Shown piece by piece: positions 17,773-27,121 of a stretch of 64,000 nt of DNA. Positions within the stretch are counted from its first letter, which is position 1, and every line of letters begins with the position of its first letter. This DNA comes from an uncultured Clostridia bacterium (GTDB lineage Bacteria > Bacillota > Clostridia > Oscillospirales > Acutalibacteraceae), in contig CAMAZY010000004.1 in NCBI GenBank assembly GCA_945863885.1, forward strand, positions 45,071 through 109,070, in the 5' to 3' direction. The position numbers and the translations under genes are program-made. The notes under the pieces were generated by a model. That model searched no databases, was not told the DNA's origin, and was given only the letters and a program-made list of their open reading frames with translations.

Positions 17773-18264
17773 TTATATCCGCTTTCGCTTGATTTTTACT
17801 ATAATTCTGACAACAACGTAAAGCACTGTCATTCCGACAACGACACCGAAGCCGTCAATCAGAACATCGGTCAGCTGACAGCTTCTTCCCTCGACAAAAA
17901 GCTGGTGAACTTCATCTGTCACTGCATAAAAGAAGCCGAACAGAAACACCAAAAGGAAGTACCTGAATTTTTCACCGAACGTAAACGCAAACGCACAAAG
18001 CAGAACTCCCAAGGAGGCAAACTCGGTCATATGCGCCGCTTTTCTGACAACAAACTGCAAGGCACCAATAACAGACTGCTGTTTTTCTTCGCCGAGCGAG
18101 GCAAAGCCGGGGTAAAACATCTTCGCAAGCACCTGAATGAAGCCCGTACTTGTGCTGTCGGACTGTTCGGCTTTTTGGGCGGAAAAAGCAAAAATCGCAA
18201 ACATATCGGCGATAAGTAAAAATACAATTACCGTTCTTAAGACTTTTAACTTCCTGTTTTTCAA
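17773..18264 (-). CDS. VanZ-like family membrane protein
   Basis: 163 residues, three to four membrane segments. It has the full VanZ-like pattern: FSAQ after the first helix, RKAAHMTEFASLGVLL (conserved Lys/His/Glu) and TDEVHQLFVEGRSCQLTDVLIDGFG, with the conserved Asp-Glu-x-x-Gln and Arg-x4-Asp residues. Reaction unknown in most members. Its ATG is three bases after the stop of the gene upstream, so the two are co-transcribed; an intrinsic terminator follows. Confidence 0.87.
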   Translation of the reverse strand: MKNRKLKVLRTVIVFLLIADMFAIFAFSAQKAEQSDSTSTGFIQVLAKMFYPGFASLGEEKQQSVIGALQFVVRKAAHMTEFASLGVLLCAFAFTFGEKFRYFLLVFLFGFFYAVTDEVHQLFVEGRSCQLTDVLIDGFGVVVGMTVLYVVVRIIVKIKRKRI

Positions 18265-18267
18265 AAT

Positions 18268-19005
18268 CTATTCTCTCTCCTTTAACAGTTCATTGGCAAG
18301 GCGGGTGTTTCTCTCGATACAGCGTCTGATGAGTAAGCCGGCGGGAAATACGAAAACACAAAACAGACGGCTGAAAAAATTCTTCGTTTTCACCGATGTC
18401 ACCGAAAAAGTCCGGCCGTTTAAAAGCCGTGCACTTTCAAGAAGGCTGTCAACGCCTTTTTTCCGGGGTGACGCAACAAAAAGATAGCGGGAAAGAAAGG
18501 TCAGCTTTTTTATTGTAAGCCATGCGGCGGTACCGCTGAGAAAAAGAAGGACAAACGCCGCAAAGCAGACCCCGGACAGAAACAGCGGTGACTGATTAAA
18601 CACAGTATAGCACATCAAAGCGAACATGGAAAGACAAGGCAGAAAAAAAGTCAGAAAACAAAGAAGAGAAAACAAAAAGAATGTCAAACCGTTTTTTACC
18701 GCCGGAAGAAACAAACCGGGCGAAAAAAAGGTAAAAAGATTGCTGAGCTGACTTTCCGTATTTTGTTCACGGTTCCAAAAGAAAAGAACCGTACCGAAAC
18801 GAAGCGGTACTATGGCGGCGGAAAGAATCAGAGCCGCCGCAGGCACAGCAACATAAAGAATCGGCAATCCAAAAGACACGGTAAGCGTTTTCAGACCGAA
18901 GAACAAAACGAAAAACACGGCTGCTTCTATGACTGAGCGAAGCGTCAGAACAAGATAAGGCTGCATTCTTGTGTACAGCCGTGTATTAAGGCTGTCATTT
19001 TTCAA
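18268..19005 (-). CDS. Uncharacterised multi-spanning membrane protein
   Basis: 245 residues with about five long hydrophobic segments separated by short loops; the C-terminal 50 residues are basic and mostly soluble (GRTFSVTSVKTKNFF, IERNTRLANELLKERE). I recognise no family or catalytic motif. It is paired with the VanZ-like gene (three-base gap), which suggests a shared envelope role. ATG start with AGAGGTGATG-type site just upstream. Confidence 0.6.
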   Translation of the reverse strand: MKNDSLNTRLYTRMQPYLVLTLRSVIEAAVFFVLFFGLKTLTVSFGLPILYVAVPAAALILSAAIVPLRFGTVLFFWNREQNTESQLSNLFTFFSPGLFLPAVKNGLTFFLFSLLCFLTFFLPCLSMFALMCYTVFNQSPLFLSGVCFAAFVLLFLSGTAAWLTIKKLTFLSRYLFVASPRKKGVDSLLESARLLNGRTFSVTSVKTKNFFSRLFCVFVFPAGLLIRRCIERNTRLANELLKERE

Positions 19006-19050
19006 AGCACATCACCTCTTTTTTATTATGCCGAATTCTTCCGGCAATAA

Positions 19051-19076
19051 CAAAAAAAGCGGCATAAAAGCCGCTG
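19051..19076 (-). terminator. Intrinsic terminator after the lipoprotein gene
   Basis: Stem AGCGGC/GCCGCT (19,058-19,063 with 19,070-19,075), six-base loop, then seven T on the minus strand. It directly follows the stop of the lipoprotein gene. A second weaker hairpin (GCCGG arms) lies at about 19,029-19,045. Confidence 0.8.
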
Positions 19077-19097
19077 AATTGATGAGTAAGCTAATTA

Positions 19098-19910
19098 TCA
19101 GGAAACATAATATCCCTGAGAAGCAAATGCTTTACTTTCCTGATTTCCGTTCTTTGACTTAACAAGACCTTCGCCGAGATTGACCTTAATATACGCTCCG
19201 TCTCCGGGTTCCCGCTCACTTGAATAAATCGTTATGGTAGCATATCCGTCAACATCTAACTTTCCGTCGACCTTAGCCTTAGCGGGAAATGTTTTTCCGT
19301 CAATATCAACATTCACTAAACCGGTACTGCTCTTTACGCCGCCATCCCAACCGGCAGGATCAAATTTAATAATGAAATTTCCATTTTTTGGATCGGTTCC
19401 GCTACTTGCGATTTCAACATCCTTCCTGACCTTTTGAGCCGCCGTCGTCGGCTCGGTCGTCGTAGGCTTGGTTGTTGTCGTCTGCTTCTGGGTCGTTACC
19501 GCACCGGGGGTGGACGGATTGACAGTGGGAAGCGGTGATGTTGAAGGAAGTGTCGGCTTTACGGAAGTCAGCACATTCGGATTATCCAAACTCGGACTCG
19601 TAATATCGCCGAGATCGGGAATCGATACCGTTGACGTCGGTGTCGTTGTTTCAAGAGAAAAAGCCGTAAGCGGTACAGTCGCCATCGTCTGTCCCTGCTG
19701 TGTTGTAAGTATGTAGGTGGGCGAAGCGTTGCCTGCGGTCGTTGCAACAAGCGCAGCAGACGAATCGGGCTGCTGTCCGCTTCCCAAGGTGCTTTGCGTT
19801 GCGCCCGTCAAAGCCGGCACGGTCGTTGCATCGCTGCTGTTTCTTCCGCACGAAGCGAGAGAAGCAACCAAAAGAATACCGGCCGCCGCAAGAACAACTT
19901 TTTTATTCAT
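19098..19910 (-). CDS. Secreted lipoprotein with Thr/Ser/Pro-rich linker
   Basis: 270 residues. A lysine-starting signal peptide ends in the lipobox LASC at about residues 18-21, so the mature protein is lipid-anchored on the outer face of the membrane. Residues about 30-155 are a low-complexity stretch rich in Thr, Ser, Pro and Val, including a TTKPTTTEPTT block. The last 100 residues form a compact domain with alternating hydrophobics (GNFIIKFDPAGWDGGV, GYATITIYSSEREPGDG) that looks like a beta-sandwich. Family not recognised. Single-gene unit with its own terminator; AGGTGC ribosome site before ATG. Confidence 0.7.
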   Translation of the reverse strand: MNKKVVLAAAGILLVASLASCGRNSSDATTVPALTGATQSTLGSGQQPDSSAALVATTAGNASPTYILTTQQGQTMATVPLTAFSLETTTPTSTVSIPDLGDITSPSLDNPNVLTSVKPTLPSTSPLPTVNPSTPGAVTTQKQTTTTKPTTTEPTTAAQKVRKDVEIASSGTDPKNGNFIIKFDPAGWDGGVKSSTGLVNVDIDGKTFPAKAKVDGKLDVDGYATITIYSSEREPGDGAYIKVNLGEGLVKSKNGNQESKAFASQGYYVS

Positions 19911-20004
19911 ATCCGCACCTCCGAAATTAAAAGTATGTCTATTATATACTTCAAAAACTGCAAAGTCAATGAAATAAACGTGAATAACAAATTAAAATAT
20001 GGAA

Positions 20005-20619
20005 TTATAAAAATAATTCGGGATTCTCTTTTATATACTTTGCACCATTCAATTTAATCGTAGTTAAAATTCCGTTGTCAACCATATATTCCTGCGTCTT
20101 TTCGGTAAGCTTCGGGTCGAAATTCACCGTCTCGTCCTTTTCGTCGTACATCAGACGAAGCGTTTCGATCTGTCCGGCCACTTCTTCAAGACCGATCATG
20201 CGAAGCGCCGGCACGATGATTCCGGTCAGCTCTTTTCCGTTTTCGCTGAAAAAAGTCTTGACGTTCCCGTCGCTGACAAAAACGTCGAGGGCATAGATAT
20301 ATTTCTTTTCGTCGCTGAGCTTATTGAATTCAGCCGTCATGTCGTCACATTTTTGCAATTTCAGCTGATACGACAGGGCGACGCCCTCTAAAAGCTCGTC
20401 TTCGTCGCCGCTTTCGATTGCTTCAGCGGAAAGCTCGCCGTATTTTTCTTTTAAGCCGATCAGTCGTTTCATCTCCTGCTCCTCTGACCGATACCGCTTA
20501 TAATATGCCTTATAGGACTTGACCGCCATTTTTGCGACAACAACAAGCACGGCTATCGCCGCAACAAGACCCAAAGCATACATCCAATACTGCGAAAACC
20601 ATTGTGCCACTGCGTTCAT
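20005..20619 (-). CDS. Membrane-anchored protein with DMP19/DUF4375-like domain
   Basis: 204 residues. One N-terminal membrane helix (about 10-32) is followed by a charged helical linker (YKRYRSEEQEMKRL). The C-terminal domain has ALDVFVSDGNVKTFFSENG and IVPALRMIGLEEVAGQ, which recalls the DMP19/DUF4375 pattern of a 'x-V-x-NGG-x-x-Q-x-F' turn followed by a helix with 'ALRxIGAxxxA'. The match is by eye and the usual Asn-Gly-Gly is Asp-Gly-Asn, so treat the family as tentative. Start ATG overlaps the rsmI stop in ATGA, so it is the last, translationally coupled gene of the pyrH operon. Confidence 0.6.
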   Translation of the reverse strand: MNAVAQWFSQYWMYALGLVAAIAVLVVVAKMAVKSYKAYYKRYRSEEQEMKRLIGLKEKYGELSAEAIESGDEDELLEGVALSYQLKLQKCDDMTAEFNKLSDEKKYIYALDVFVSDGNVKTFFSENGKELTGIIVPALRMIGLEEVAGQIETLRLMYDEKDETVNFDPKLTEKTQEYMVDNGILTTIKLNGAKYIKENPELFL

Positions 20620-21452
20620 TGTTCCTCTCCCTCTAAAAGCGACTTATAGATGTCGCCTTTTTTCAATCCCGTCTGCTTTGCCGCCTGTTTTGCGGCAAGG
20701 CTCGGGCTCATTCCGTCTTTTATGTACTGTCCGGCAAGTTCGACCGCCTGAGAAAGGGTGTATTCCTCCTCGGCGTCCTCGCTTTCACCTGCGATGACAA
20801 GCACGATTTCGCCCTTGAGCGGTTCCTCCTTGAACCGTTCGCTCGCTTCTTTGAGCGTGGTACGAATGACCTGCTCATGAATTTTCGTGATTTCACGGAC
20901 GATGGCGATTTCACGGTCGCCTAAGCACTCGTACAAGTCGCAGAGCGTCGCCGAAAGCTTATGCGGTGCTTCGTAAAAAATCATCGTGCGCTTTTCGTGC
21001 CGGATCGATTGCAAGTGCTCTCGCCGTCCGGGCTTGTTGACGCTGAGAAAGCCCTCGAACGTGAACCGTCCGACGCTCATTCCCGACAAAGCCGCCGCCG
21101 CAACAAACGCCGACGGACCGGGAACCACATTGACCGTAACGCCGTTTTCGTGGCAGAGCCTGACCAAGTCCTCGCCCGGGTCGGAAACAGCCGGCATTCC
21201 GGCGTCCGTTACAAGCGCACAGGTTTCGCCCGAAAGAATTCTTTCAAGGATAACCTCGCCCTTTTCACGGCGGTTATGCTCAAAGTAGCTTATCATCGGC
21301 TTTTTGATTCCGAAGTGATTGAGAAGCTTTAGCGTCACCCTTGTGTCCTCAGCGGCGATAAAGTCGCAGCTTTCCAAGGTTTCGAGTGCCCTCGGTGAGA
21401 TGTCGCCGAGGTTTCCTATCGGCGTTCCGACAACAAAAAGCTTACCCGGCAT
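20616..21452 (-). CDS. rsmI: 16S rRNA (cytidine1402-2'-O)-methyltransferase
   Basis: 278 residues of the tetrapyrrole-methylase fold. All family motifs are visible: VVGTPIGNLGDISPRAL at the N-terminus, CDFIAAEDTRVTLKLL, VTDAGMPAVSDPGEDLV and VPGPSAFVAAAALSG for SAM binding, and IFYEAPHKL. RsmI methylates the ribose of C1402 in the decoding centre with RsmH. Start ATG with AAAGGCGG eight bases upstream. It follows rseP by 28 bases in the housekeeping operon. Confidence 0.95.
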   Translation of the reverse strand: MPGKLFVVGTPIGNLGDISPRALETLESCDFIAAEDTRVTLKLLNHFGIKKPMISYFEHNRREKGEVILERILSGETCALVTDAGMPAVSDPGEDLVRLCHENGVTVNVVPGPSAFVAAAALSGMSVGRFTFEGFLSVNKPGRREHLQSIRHEKRTMIFYEAPHKLSATLCDLYECLGDREIAIVREITKIHEQVIRTTLKEASERFKEEPLKGEIVLVIAGESEDAEEEYTLSQAVELAGQYIKDGMSPSLAAKQAAKQTGLKKGDIYKSLLEGEEQ

Positions 21453-21479
21453 TTTTTCGCCGCCTTTCCTAAAAATTCA

Positions 21480-22796
21480 TCAGTAGAAGCCTCGTCCGGA
21501 AATCAGCTTCCAGATATCGCTTGCCGAAATAATCAGCATGAAACCTAAAAGAATCACAAGTCCTGCGGCGTGAATCCAACCCTCGTATTTTTGCGGTACG
21601 GGCTTGCGGAAGATGATTTCAATGAGCATAAAGAACAGTCTGCCGCCGTCAAGTGCCGGAACGGGCAGGAGATTAAACAGCCCGATATTGATCGTAATCA
21701 ACGCCATAATCGTAAACAGCTGTGACCAATCTGCGCTTTGTGCGCTCGACTCGGCGATATCGGCGATAACTGAAACCGTTCCGACAGGGCCGGCAAGCTC
21801 GTTGAGACCGTATTTACCCGTGATGAGGTCAAACAGGCTTAAATAGACCATTCTTGACATCGAAATTGCATACTTGAAGCCGCCGCCGACAACGGTTGAA
21901 AAGCCCTTGACGCCCGGATAGACCGTAAAATCGAACACGGTGACGGTCGCCATGGTGACATTCTTCACCTCGACCTCGCCCTGATTGCGGATAACCGTAA
22001 AATCGACGGTATAATCGGTGTCCTTTCCGATTTCTTCGGAAAGCTCGGCGTTGGTGTTGACTGCGACACCGTTAACCTTAATAATCTTATCGCCGTCTTC
22101 AAGACCGGCTTTTTTGATCTTTGCGCTTAAGGAAGAAATGACGTTGCTTTCGTCAAAAGCGAAGTTTCCGCCCGTTCTTCTCAAAAATTCAACCTCGGGA
22201 AGCGTTACTTTTTCGCCGTTACGGCTGACGACAAAGTTGTATTTTCCGGTAGTATTTCGCTGCATCAGGAATGAAATATCATAGTCACAGTAAACGTGCT
22301 TGCCGTCGATTTCAACGATCCGGTCGTCAAGCTGCAAGCCGTTTTCGCTGTTACTGACCGCACCCTCATAAAAGCCGGAAATCTGCGTCGTTCCGATATC
22401 CTGAGAAGTGCCGAGAATGAAACAGCAGATAATAATACCGAGAATGATATTGAAAACGGCACCGGCGGCGGTGATAATCATTCGCTTCCACACCGCTTTC
22501 TTACAAAAGGCGCCCTCGTCCTCGCTGTTTTCGTCCTCACCCTCCATGCTGACAAAGCCGCCTATGGGAAAAAGACGAAGCGCATACACGGTCTCCTTGC
22601 CCTGCTTTTTGAAAATCGTCGGTCCCATACCGAGCGCAAACTCATTGACCTTGACCTTAAAAAGCTTCGCAAAAAGGAAGTGACCGAGCTCATGAATAAA
22701 AATAATCAGTCCGAAAAACAAAATCGCAATCAGAATAGACAGCACTTTCATGCCGCCCGTCCCGAAAATGGAAAGTAAAGTCTGCAACTGTATCAC
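21480..22796 (-). CDS. rseP: Site-2 intramembrane zinc metalloprotease (RseP/RasP)
   Basis: 438 residues from GTG 22,796 (an ATG at 22,751 is an alternative). HELGHF with the zinc-binding HExxH is in the first membrane helix; a PDZ domain follows around 190-290 with GLEDGDKIIKVNG; a late membrane segment contains NLLPVPALDGGR, which gives the third zinc ligand (Asp). It cleaves membrane-bound anti-sigma factors and signal-peptide remnants. The GTG overlaps the dxr stop (GTGA), so it is coupled to dxr, the common uppS-cdsA-dxr-rseP order of Firmicutes. Confidence 0.95.
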   Translation of the reverse strand: MIQLQTLLSIFGTGGMKVLSILIAILFFGLIIFIHELGHFLFAKLFKVKVNEFALGMGPTIFKKQGKETVYALRLFPIGGFVSMEGEDENSEDEGAFCKKAVWKRMIITAAGAVFNIILGIIICCFILGTSQDIGTTQISGFYEGAVSNSENGLQLDDRIVEIDGKHVYCDYDISFLMQRNTTGKYNFVVSRNGEKVTLPEVEFLRRTGGNFAFDESNVISSLSAKIKKAGLEDGDKIIKVNGVAVNTNAELSEEIGKDTDYTVDFTVIRNQGEVEVKNVTMATVTVFDFTVYPGVKGFSTVVGGGFKYAISMSRMVYLSLFDLITGKYGLNELAGPVGTVSVIADIAESSAQSADWSQLFTIMALITINIGLFNLLPVPALDGGRLFFMLIEIIFRKPVPQKYEGWIHAAGLVILLGFMLIISASDIWKLISGRGFY

Positions 22797-23944
22797 CTAC
22801 TGTATTCATTCAAGACGAACGCTCTTGCCGCTTTGTCGGCTTCAAGCACATCGTCAAGACTGTAATTCTCTTTTGATTGGCAATTCTCGACCGCCGCCCC
22901 GACAAGGTCGGCAATCTGGAGAAAGCCGATTTTCCCCTGACGGAAAAGAAGATTCGCCTGTTCGTTTGCGGAGTTGGCAACCGCAGGGTAAAGACCGCCC
23001 TTTTCAATCGCCCTGCGGCAGATATTGATGCACCGGAACGTGTCGTAGTCCGGCTTATAAAACGTGAGCGTTCCGAAATCCGACAAGCTGAGCTTCTTCA
23101 CGGGAGACTCAAACCGGTTCGGATAGGTCAGCGCATATTGAATCGGGATTCTCATATCGGGCACACCGAGCTGAGCAATCACGGAGTTATCGACGTACTC
23201 AATCAGCGAATGCACGACGCTTTCCCGATGGACGACGATATCGACCTTGTCGGGCGATACGCCGAACAGCCACACCGCTTCAATCAGTTCAAGCCCCTTA
23301 TTCATCATCGAAGCCGAATCGACGGTGATTTTTGCCCCCATGCTCCAGTTCGGGTGCTTTAAAGCCTGTTCGACCGTTACGTCTTTTAATTCATCGGCGG
23401 TTTTTCCGAAGAACGGTCCTCCCGACGCCGTTAATATGATTGACTTAAGCTCCGCCTTTTTATTCATGCCCTGCAGGCACTGAAAAATGGCGCTGTGCTC
23501 GCTGTCAACGGGAAGAATGTCAACGCCGTATTCTTCGGCGGTTTTCGTCACAAGGCTTCCGCCGGCGACAAGCGTCTCTTTATTGGCCAAAGCGATTTTT
23601 TTCTTCGCTTTGATGGCGTGTAAAGTCGGTTCAAGACCCGCCATGCCGACAACGCTGTTAAGCACCGTGTCGGCATCCGTATCCGCCGCACATTCGCACA
23701 CGCCCGAAAGTCCGCAAAGCACCTGTGTTCCGGTATCTGCGACTCTTTCTTTTAATTCTTTTGCCGCCTTTTCGTTTACAAGAGCGGCTTTTTCGGGCTT
23801 ATATTTCCGGATCTGCCGTTCAAGCTCATCAACGTTTTCGTTCGCCGTCAGCGCACAGATCCTGTATCCCATTTTATCGGCAACGTCGAGTGACTGCGTG
23901 CCAATGGAGCCTGTCGAGCCTAAAATCGAAAGCTTTTCGGTCAA
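22793..23944 (-). CDS. dxr: 1-deoxy-D-xylulose 5-phosphate reductoisomerase
   Basis: Second enzyme of the MEP isoprenoid pathway: rearranges and reduces DXP to MEP with NADPH. N-terminal NADPH motif LGSTGSIGTQSL, ANKETLVAGG, metal/substrate-binding DSEHSAIFQC, and MGAKITVDSASMMNKGLE are all present; C-terminal helical domain complete. A GTG at 23,953 overlaps the ribosome site, whereas TTG at 23,944 has AGAGGT seven bases upstream and gives MTEKLSILG, so TTG (383 residues) is preferred. Supplies IPP for the undecaprenyl synthase encoded two genes upstream. Confidence 0.95.
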   Translation of the reverse strand: MTEKLSILGSTGSIGTQSLDVADKMGYRICALTANENVDELERQIRKYKPEKAALVNEKAAKELKERVADTGTQVLCGLSGVCECAADTDADTVLNSVVGMAGLEPTLHAIKAKKKIALANKETLVAGGSLVTKTAEEYGVDILPVDSEHSAIFQCLQGMNKKAELKSIILTASGGPFFGKTADELKDVTVEQALKHPNWSMGAKITVDSASMMNKGLELIEAVWLFGVSPDKVDIVVHRESVVHSLIEYVDNSVIAQLGVPDMRIPIQYALTYPNRFESPVKKLSLSDFGTLTFYKPDYDTFRCINICRRAIEKGGLYPAVANSANEQANLLFRQGKIGFLQIADLVGAAVENCQSKENYSLDDVLEADKAARAFVLNEYSR

Positions 23945-23965
23945 TTGTAACACCTCTTATCTGAA

Positions 23966-24880
23966 TTATAAGAACAGCAAATCAAGAATTCCGTAAAGCA
24001 CGGGAAGAACAAACAGTGTGCTGTCAAAGCGATCCATGATGCCGCCGTGACCGGGGAGAAGATTGCTGTAATCCTTGATGCCGACGTTGCGCTTTAGTAC
24101 CGATGCGGCGAGGTCGCCGAACATACTGACAACCGACAGCGCCCACGAAATCGGAACGAGCACAAGATAACGAAGCCCTGACTCGACAAACAGATACTCA
24201 TGTCCGAACTGACGGGCAATCAGTTCGAAAGCGAGCAGTACGATGATGTTCAGCGCCGACGTAATCAGCGTACCGAACACGGCACCCTCCACGCTCTTTT
24301 TCGGGCTGATGACGGGGGTCATTTTATGCTTGCCGATTTTCCGTCCGACAAGAAAAGCGAACGAATCGGTCAGCCATGAGCAAGCGAAAACCATCGCCAC
24401 AAGGAAGCATTCCTCCCAACGGGTAAACTCAGGCTTCACATCGGAGAAATTGTTGAGCCGGATAAAGCACGAGAACGCATACGGTACGGCGGTCGAAGCA
24501 AAAAACGCCATGACGGAGTCGGTGTACTTGATTTCCTTATTGAAAATAACCGCAAGTACCAACAAGATGACGGCGTAAAAGCTTAAGAGCACCGAACTTG
24601 GCGGAAGCGGGATTTGAAAGCCGACTGTCAGCACGAACAGCACGCTTGCCGCCGAGGACACACCGTAAAGAATCTTACTTTTACTGCCGACTGCTTTGAC
24701 AAGCTCGTATGTAGCCATAGCGGAGACTGCCGCTAAAATCAGCGTGTAACCGATTGTAAAATCAGCGAAAATATTCACAAGGAAAATGATGAGACCGGCG
24801 ACGACAATCAGTGTCGAGCGGGTTCTTTCGCCTTTAAATTGTATGCCTTTTTTCTTTTCTTGTTTTTTTGTTTCAGCCAT
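23966..24880 (-). CDS. cdsA: Phosphatidate cytidylyltransferase
   Basis: About 304 residues from ATG 24,880 (a TTG six codons upstream is also possible). A basic N-terminus is followed by eight or so membrane helices and the CDP-diacylglycerol synthase signature near the C-terminus: SVLKRNVGIKDYSNLLPGHGG with MDRFDS. Makes CDP-diacylglycerol from phosphatidate and CTP for phospholipid synthesis. Lies between uppS and dxr. Confidence 0.95.
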   Translation of the reverse strand: MAETKKQEKKKGIQFKGERTRSTLIVVAGLIIFLVNIFADFTIGYTLILAAVSAMATYELVKAVGSKSKILYGVSSAASVLFVLTVGFQIPLPPSSVLLSFYAVILLVLAVIFNKEIKYTDSVMAFFASTAVPYAFSCFIRLNNFSDVKPEFTRWEECFLVAMVFACSWLTDSFAFLVGRKIGKHKMTPVISPKKSVEGAVFGTLITSALNIIVLLAFELIARQFGHEYLFVESGLRYLVLVPISWALSVVSMFGDLAASVLKRNVGIKDYSNLLPGHGGIMDRFDSTLFVLPVLYGILDLLFL

Positions 24881-24919
24881 TACGGTTTCCGGGGACAAAA
24901 GTCCCTGCCTTTCTTGGTA

Positions 24920-25636
24920 TTATACGGCGCCAAAGCGTCTGTTTCTGTGGTTATAAGCCTCAATTGCCCGGTCGAGGTCGGCGGGCGTAAAATCCGGCCA
25001 GAGCACATCGTCATAGTAAAACTCTGCGTACGCTGCCTGCCAGATCAGGAAGTTCGAAAGCCGGTATTCGCCGCTCGGACGGATAATCAAGTCCGGATCG
25101 GGCTGACCGGCGGTATAAAGTCCGTCGGAAATCATGTCCTCGGTGATATCCTCGGGGGAAAGCTCGCCGTTTTTGACTCTTTCGGCGATTTTTCTGACGC
25201 TATGGACAATTTCGTCTCTTCCGCCGTAGTTGACAGCGATATTGACATACATCTTATCCTTATCACAGGAATTTGACTCGACAACGTTTATCATCGAAAC
25301 AATATCCTCGGGAAGCCCCTCTTTTGCGCCTAAGAAGCGGACGTTATAGCCTGCCTCCTCGTTTTCGCCCTGCCTTTCCTCCATCTCGTCAAGATACCGG
25401 CGGAAAAGCTCCATGATTTTATCAACCTCGTCTTTCGAGCGCTTCCAGTTTTCGGTCGAAAAGGCATAAAAGGTGATGTGCCTGACGCCGATTTCTCTTG
25501 CGTAGCTGCATATCTTACGGAAGACCTCGGCGCCGACCTTGTGTCCCTCAGTGCGCTCAAGCCCTCTCTTTTTTGCCCAGCGTCCGTTGCCGTCCATGAT
25601 AATGGCAATATGCTCAGGTATAACCATATGATTCAA
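24920..25636 (-). CDS. uppS: Undecaprenyl (di-trans,poly-cis) diphosphate synthase
   Basis: 238 residues. IAIIMDGNGRWAKKRG with the Mg-binding Asp, FYAFSTENWKR, and the C-terminal DLIIRPSGEYRLSNFLIWQ with EFYYDDVLWPDF define the cis-prenyltransferase family. It makes the C55 carrier used by peptidoglycan and by the polysaccharide operon at the left of the window. TTG at 25,636 has AAGGGGG seven bases upstream; an ATG three codons later is the alternative. Confidence 0.95.
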   Translation of the reverse strand: MNHMVIPEHIAIIMDGNGRWAKKRGLERTEGHKVGAEVFRKICSYAREIGVRHITFYAFSTENWKRSKDEVDKIMELFRRYLDEMEERQGENEEAGYNVRFLGAKEGLPEDIVSMINVVESNSCDKDKMYVNIAVNYGGRDEIVHSVRKIAERVKNGELSPEDITEDMISDGLYTAGQPDPDLIIRPSGEYRLSNFLIWQAAYAEFYYDDVLWPDFTPADLDRAIEAYNHRNRRFGAV

Positions 25637-25741
25637 AGGATAACCCCCTTAATATAAAATTAGTTAAAGTCATCAAAAGTCAGTCAAAAACAGCCGATAT
25701 GCCGAGGCTCCGTCAAGAACCTCGGCACCCGTTTATATGGA

Positions 25742-26296
25742 TCAGATTTCCATAATCTCTTTTTCTTTCGCAGCGGTAAGCTTTTCGATTTCGTCAATAA
25801 AGCCGTCCGTGATTTTCTGAACTTCCTTTTCGCCGTCTTTGAGGTCGTCCTCGGTGATTTCGGAATTCTTCTTCATCGCCTTGAGTTTTTCAATCGCATC
25901 GCGGCGAATGGAACGAACCGCAACCTTTGAGCCTTCACCCATCTTCTGAATGTCTTTTGCAAGCTCCTTACGTCTGTCCTCGGTAAGCGGCGGGAACGTA
26001 AGACGGATAACCGAGCCGTCATTTTGCGGATTGATTCCGATGTCCGAAGTCTGAATCGCCTTTTCGATGGGCTTGAGTACCGATTTGTCCCACGGCTGAA
26101 TCGTCAGCACTCTCGCTTCGGTTGCGGCAACAGAGGCAAGCTGGTTAATCGGGGTCGCCGTTCCGTAATAGTCAACGGTCAGCTTGTCGAGTACCTGCGG
26201 ATTGGCTCTGCCGGCGCGGATTGCAGCAAAATCAGCAGTAAGAACAGAAACGGTCTTACCCATTTTTGTTTTTGCAAATTCGTATACAGTTTTCAT
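25742..26296 (-). CDS. frr: Ribosome recycling factor
   Basis: 184 residues, normal length. Conserved RRF pieces: LTADFAAIRAGRANPQVLDKL, TPINQLASV, ARVLTIQPWDKS, GINPQNDG, IRLTFPPLTEDRRKEL and SIRRDAIEKLK. It releases post-termination ribosomes with EF-G. Downstream partner of pyrH as in most bacteria. About 100 bases without a gene separate it from uppS. Confidence 0.97.
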   Translation of the reverse strand: MKTVYEFAKTKMGKTVSVLTADFAAIRAGRANPQVLDKLTVDYYGTATPINQLASVAATEARVLTIQPWDKSVLKPIEKAIQTSDIGINPQNDGSVIRLTFPPLTEDRRKELAKDIQKMGEGSKVAVRSIRRDAIEKLKAMKKNSEITEDDLKDGEKEVQKITDGFIDEIEKLTAAKEKEIMEI

Positions 26297-26314
26297 ATTT
26301 ATTACCTCTCTTCT

Positions 26315-27022
26315 TTATTCTGTGACAATAGTGCCAATGTTTTCACCCAGAACGGCTCTTACGATATTTTCGGGGTCGTCAAGGTTGAAAACAAGAATAT
26401 CAATATGATTTTCACGGCAAAGCGAAGCCGCTGTACTGTCCATAACGGCAAGACCCTTGCTTAAAATTTTGGTATGCGTCAATTTATCATACTTGACAGC
26501 ATCGGCAAATTTATTCGGATCCTTGTCATATACACCATCAACGTTGGTCGCTTTAAGGACGACTTCTGCGTTGATTTCTGCGGCTCTGAGTGCTGCCGCC
26601 GTATCAGTCGAGAAGAACGGATTGCCCGTTCCGCAGCCGAAAATAACAACTCTGCCCTTTTCAAGATGGCGGACCGCTTTATTTCTGATGTACGGCTCTG
26701 CAACCTGCTGCATGGTGATGGCGGTCTGAACACGGACATCAAGACCCATCTGCTCGAGCGTATCGCAAAGCGCAAGAGAATTCATCGCCGTCGCAAGCAT
26801 TCCCATATGGTCGGCTCTCGTTCTGTCCATCTTGCCGCTGCTGCGTCCTCGCCAGAAGTTGCCGCCGCCGACGACAAGACCGATTTCAACACCTAAGTCG
26901 GCGCATTTCTTGACGGATTTACAGATACTTTCGACCGTATCAAAGTTGATACCCTTTCCGTCGGGGCCGGCGAGCACCTCACCGCTTAATTTGAGCAGAA
27001 TTCTTTTATAGACAGCCTGCAT
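26315..27022 (-). CDS. pyrH: Uridylate kinase
   Basis: Phosphorylates UMP to UDP. 235 residues from ATG 27,022, amino-acid-kinase fold: [67 protein letters not shown] and [13 protein letters not shown] three codons upstream sits inside the GGAGGTG ribosome site, so the ATG is the real start. First gene of the operon, preceded by a strong promoter. Confidence 0.97.
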   Translation of the reverse strand: MQAVYKRILLKLSGEVLAGPDGKGINFDTVESICKSVKKCADLGVEIGLVVGGGNFWRGRSSGKMDRTRADHMGMLATAMNSLALCDTLEQMGLDVRVQTAITMQQVAEPYIRNKAVRHLEKGRVVIFGCGTGNPFFSTDTAAALRAAEINAEVVLKATNVDGVYDKDPNKFADAVKYDKLTHTKILSKGLAVMDSTAASLCRENHIDILVFNLDDPENIVRAVLGENIGTIVTE

Positions 27023-27072
27023 TTCGAACACCTCCGAATAAATTCAAAACGTATTGGATTTCATTTATCCTT

Positions 27073-27101
27073 ATTTTACTAAAAGTCAGCCGAAGTGTAA
27101 A
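27073..27101 (-). promoter_or_regulatory. Sigma-A promoter of the pyrH-frr-uppS-cdsA-dxr-rseP-rsmI operon
   Basis: Minus strand: TTTACA at 27,096-27,101 and TAAAAT at 27,073-27,078, spacer exactly 17 bases, about 50 bases before the pyrH start. No clear terminator separates it from the GH28 gene that ends at 27,122, so read-through from upstream is possible. Confidence 0.75.
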
Positions 27102-27121
27102 GTGTTTTTTGAAAAGTTATT

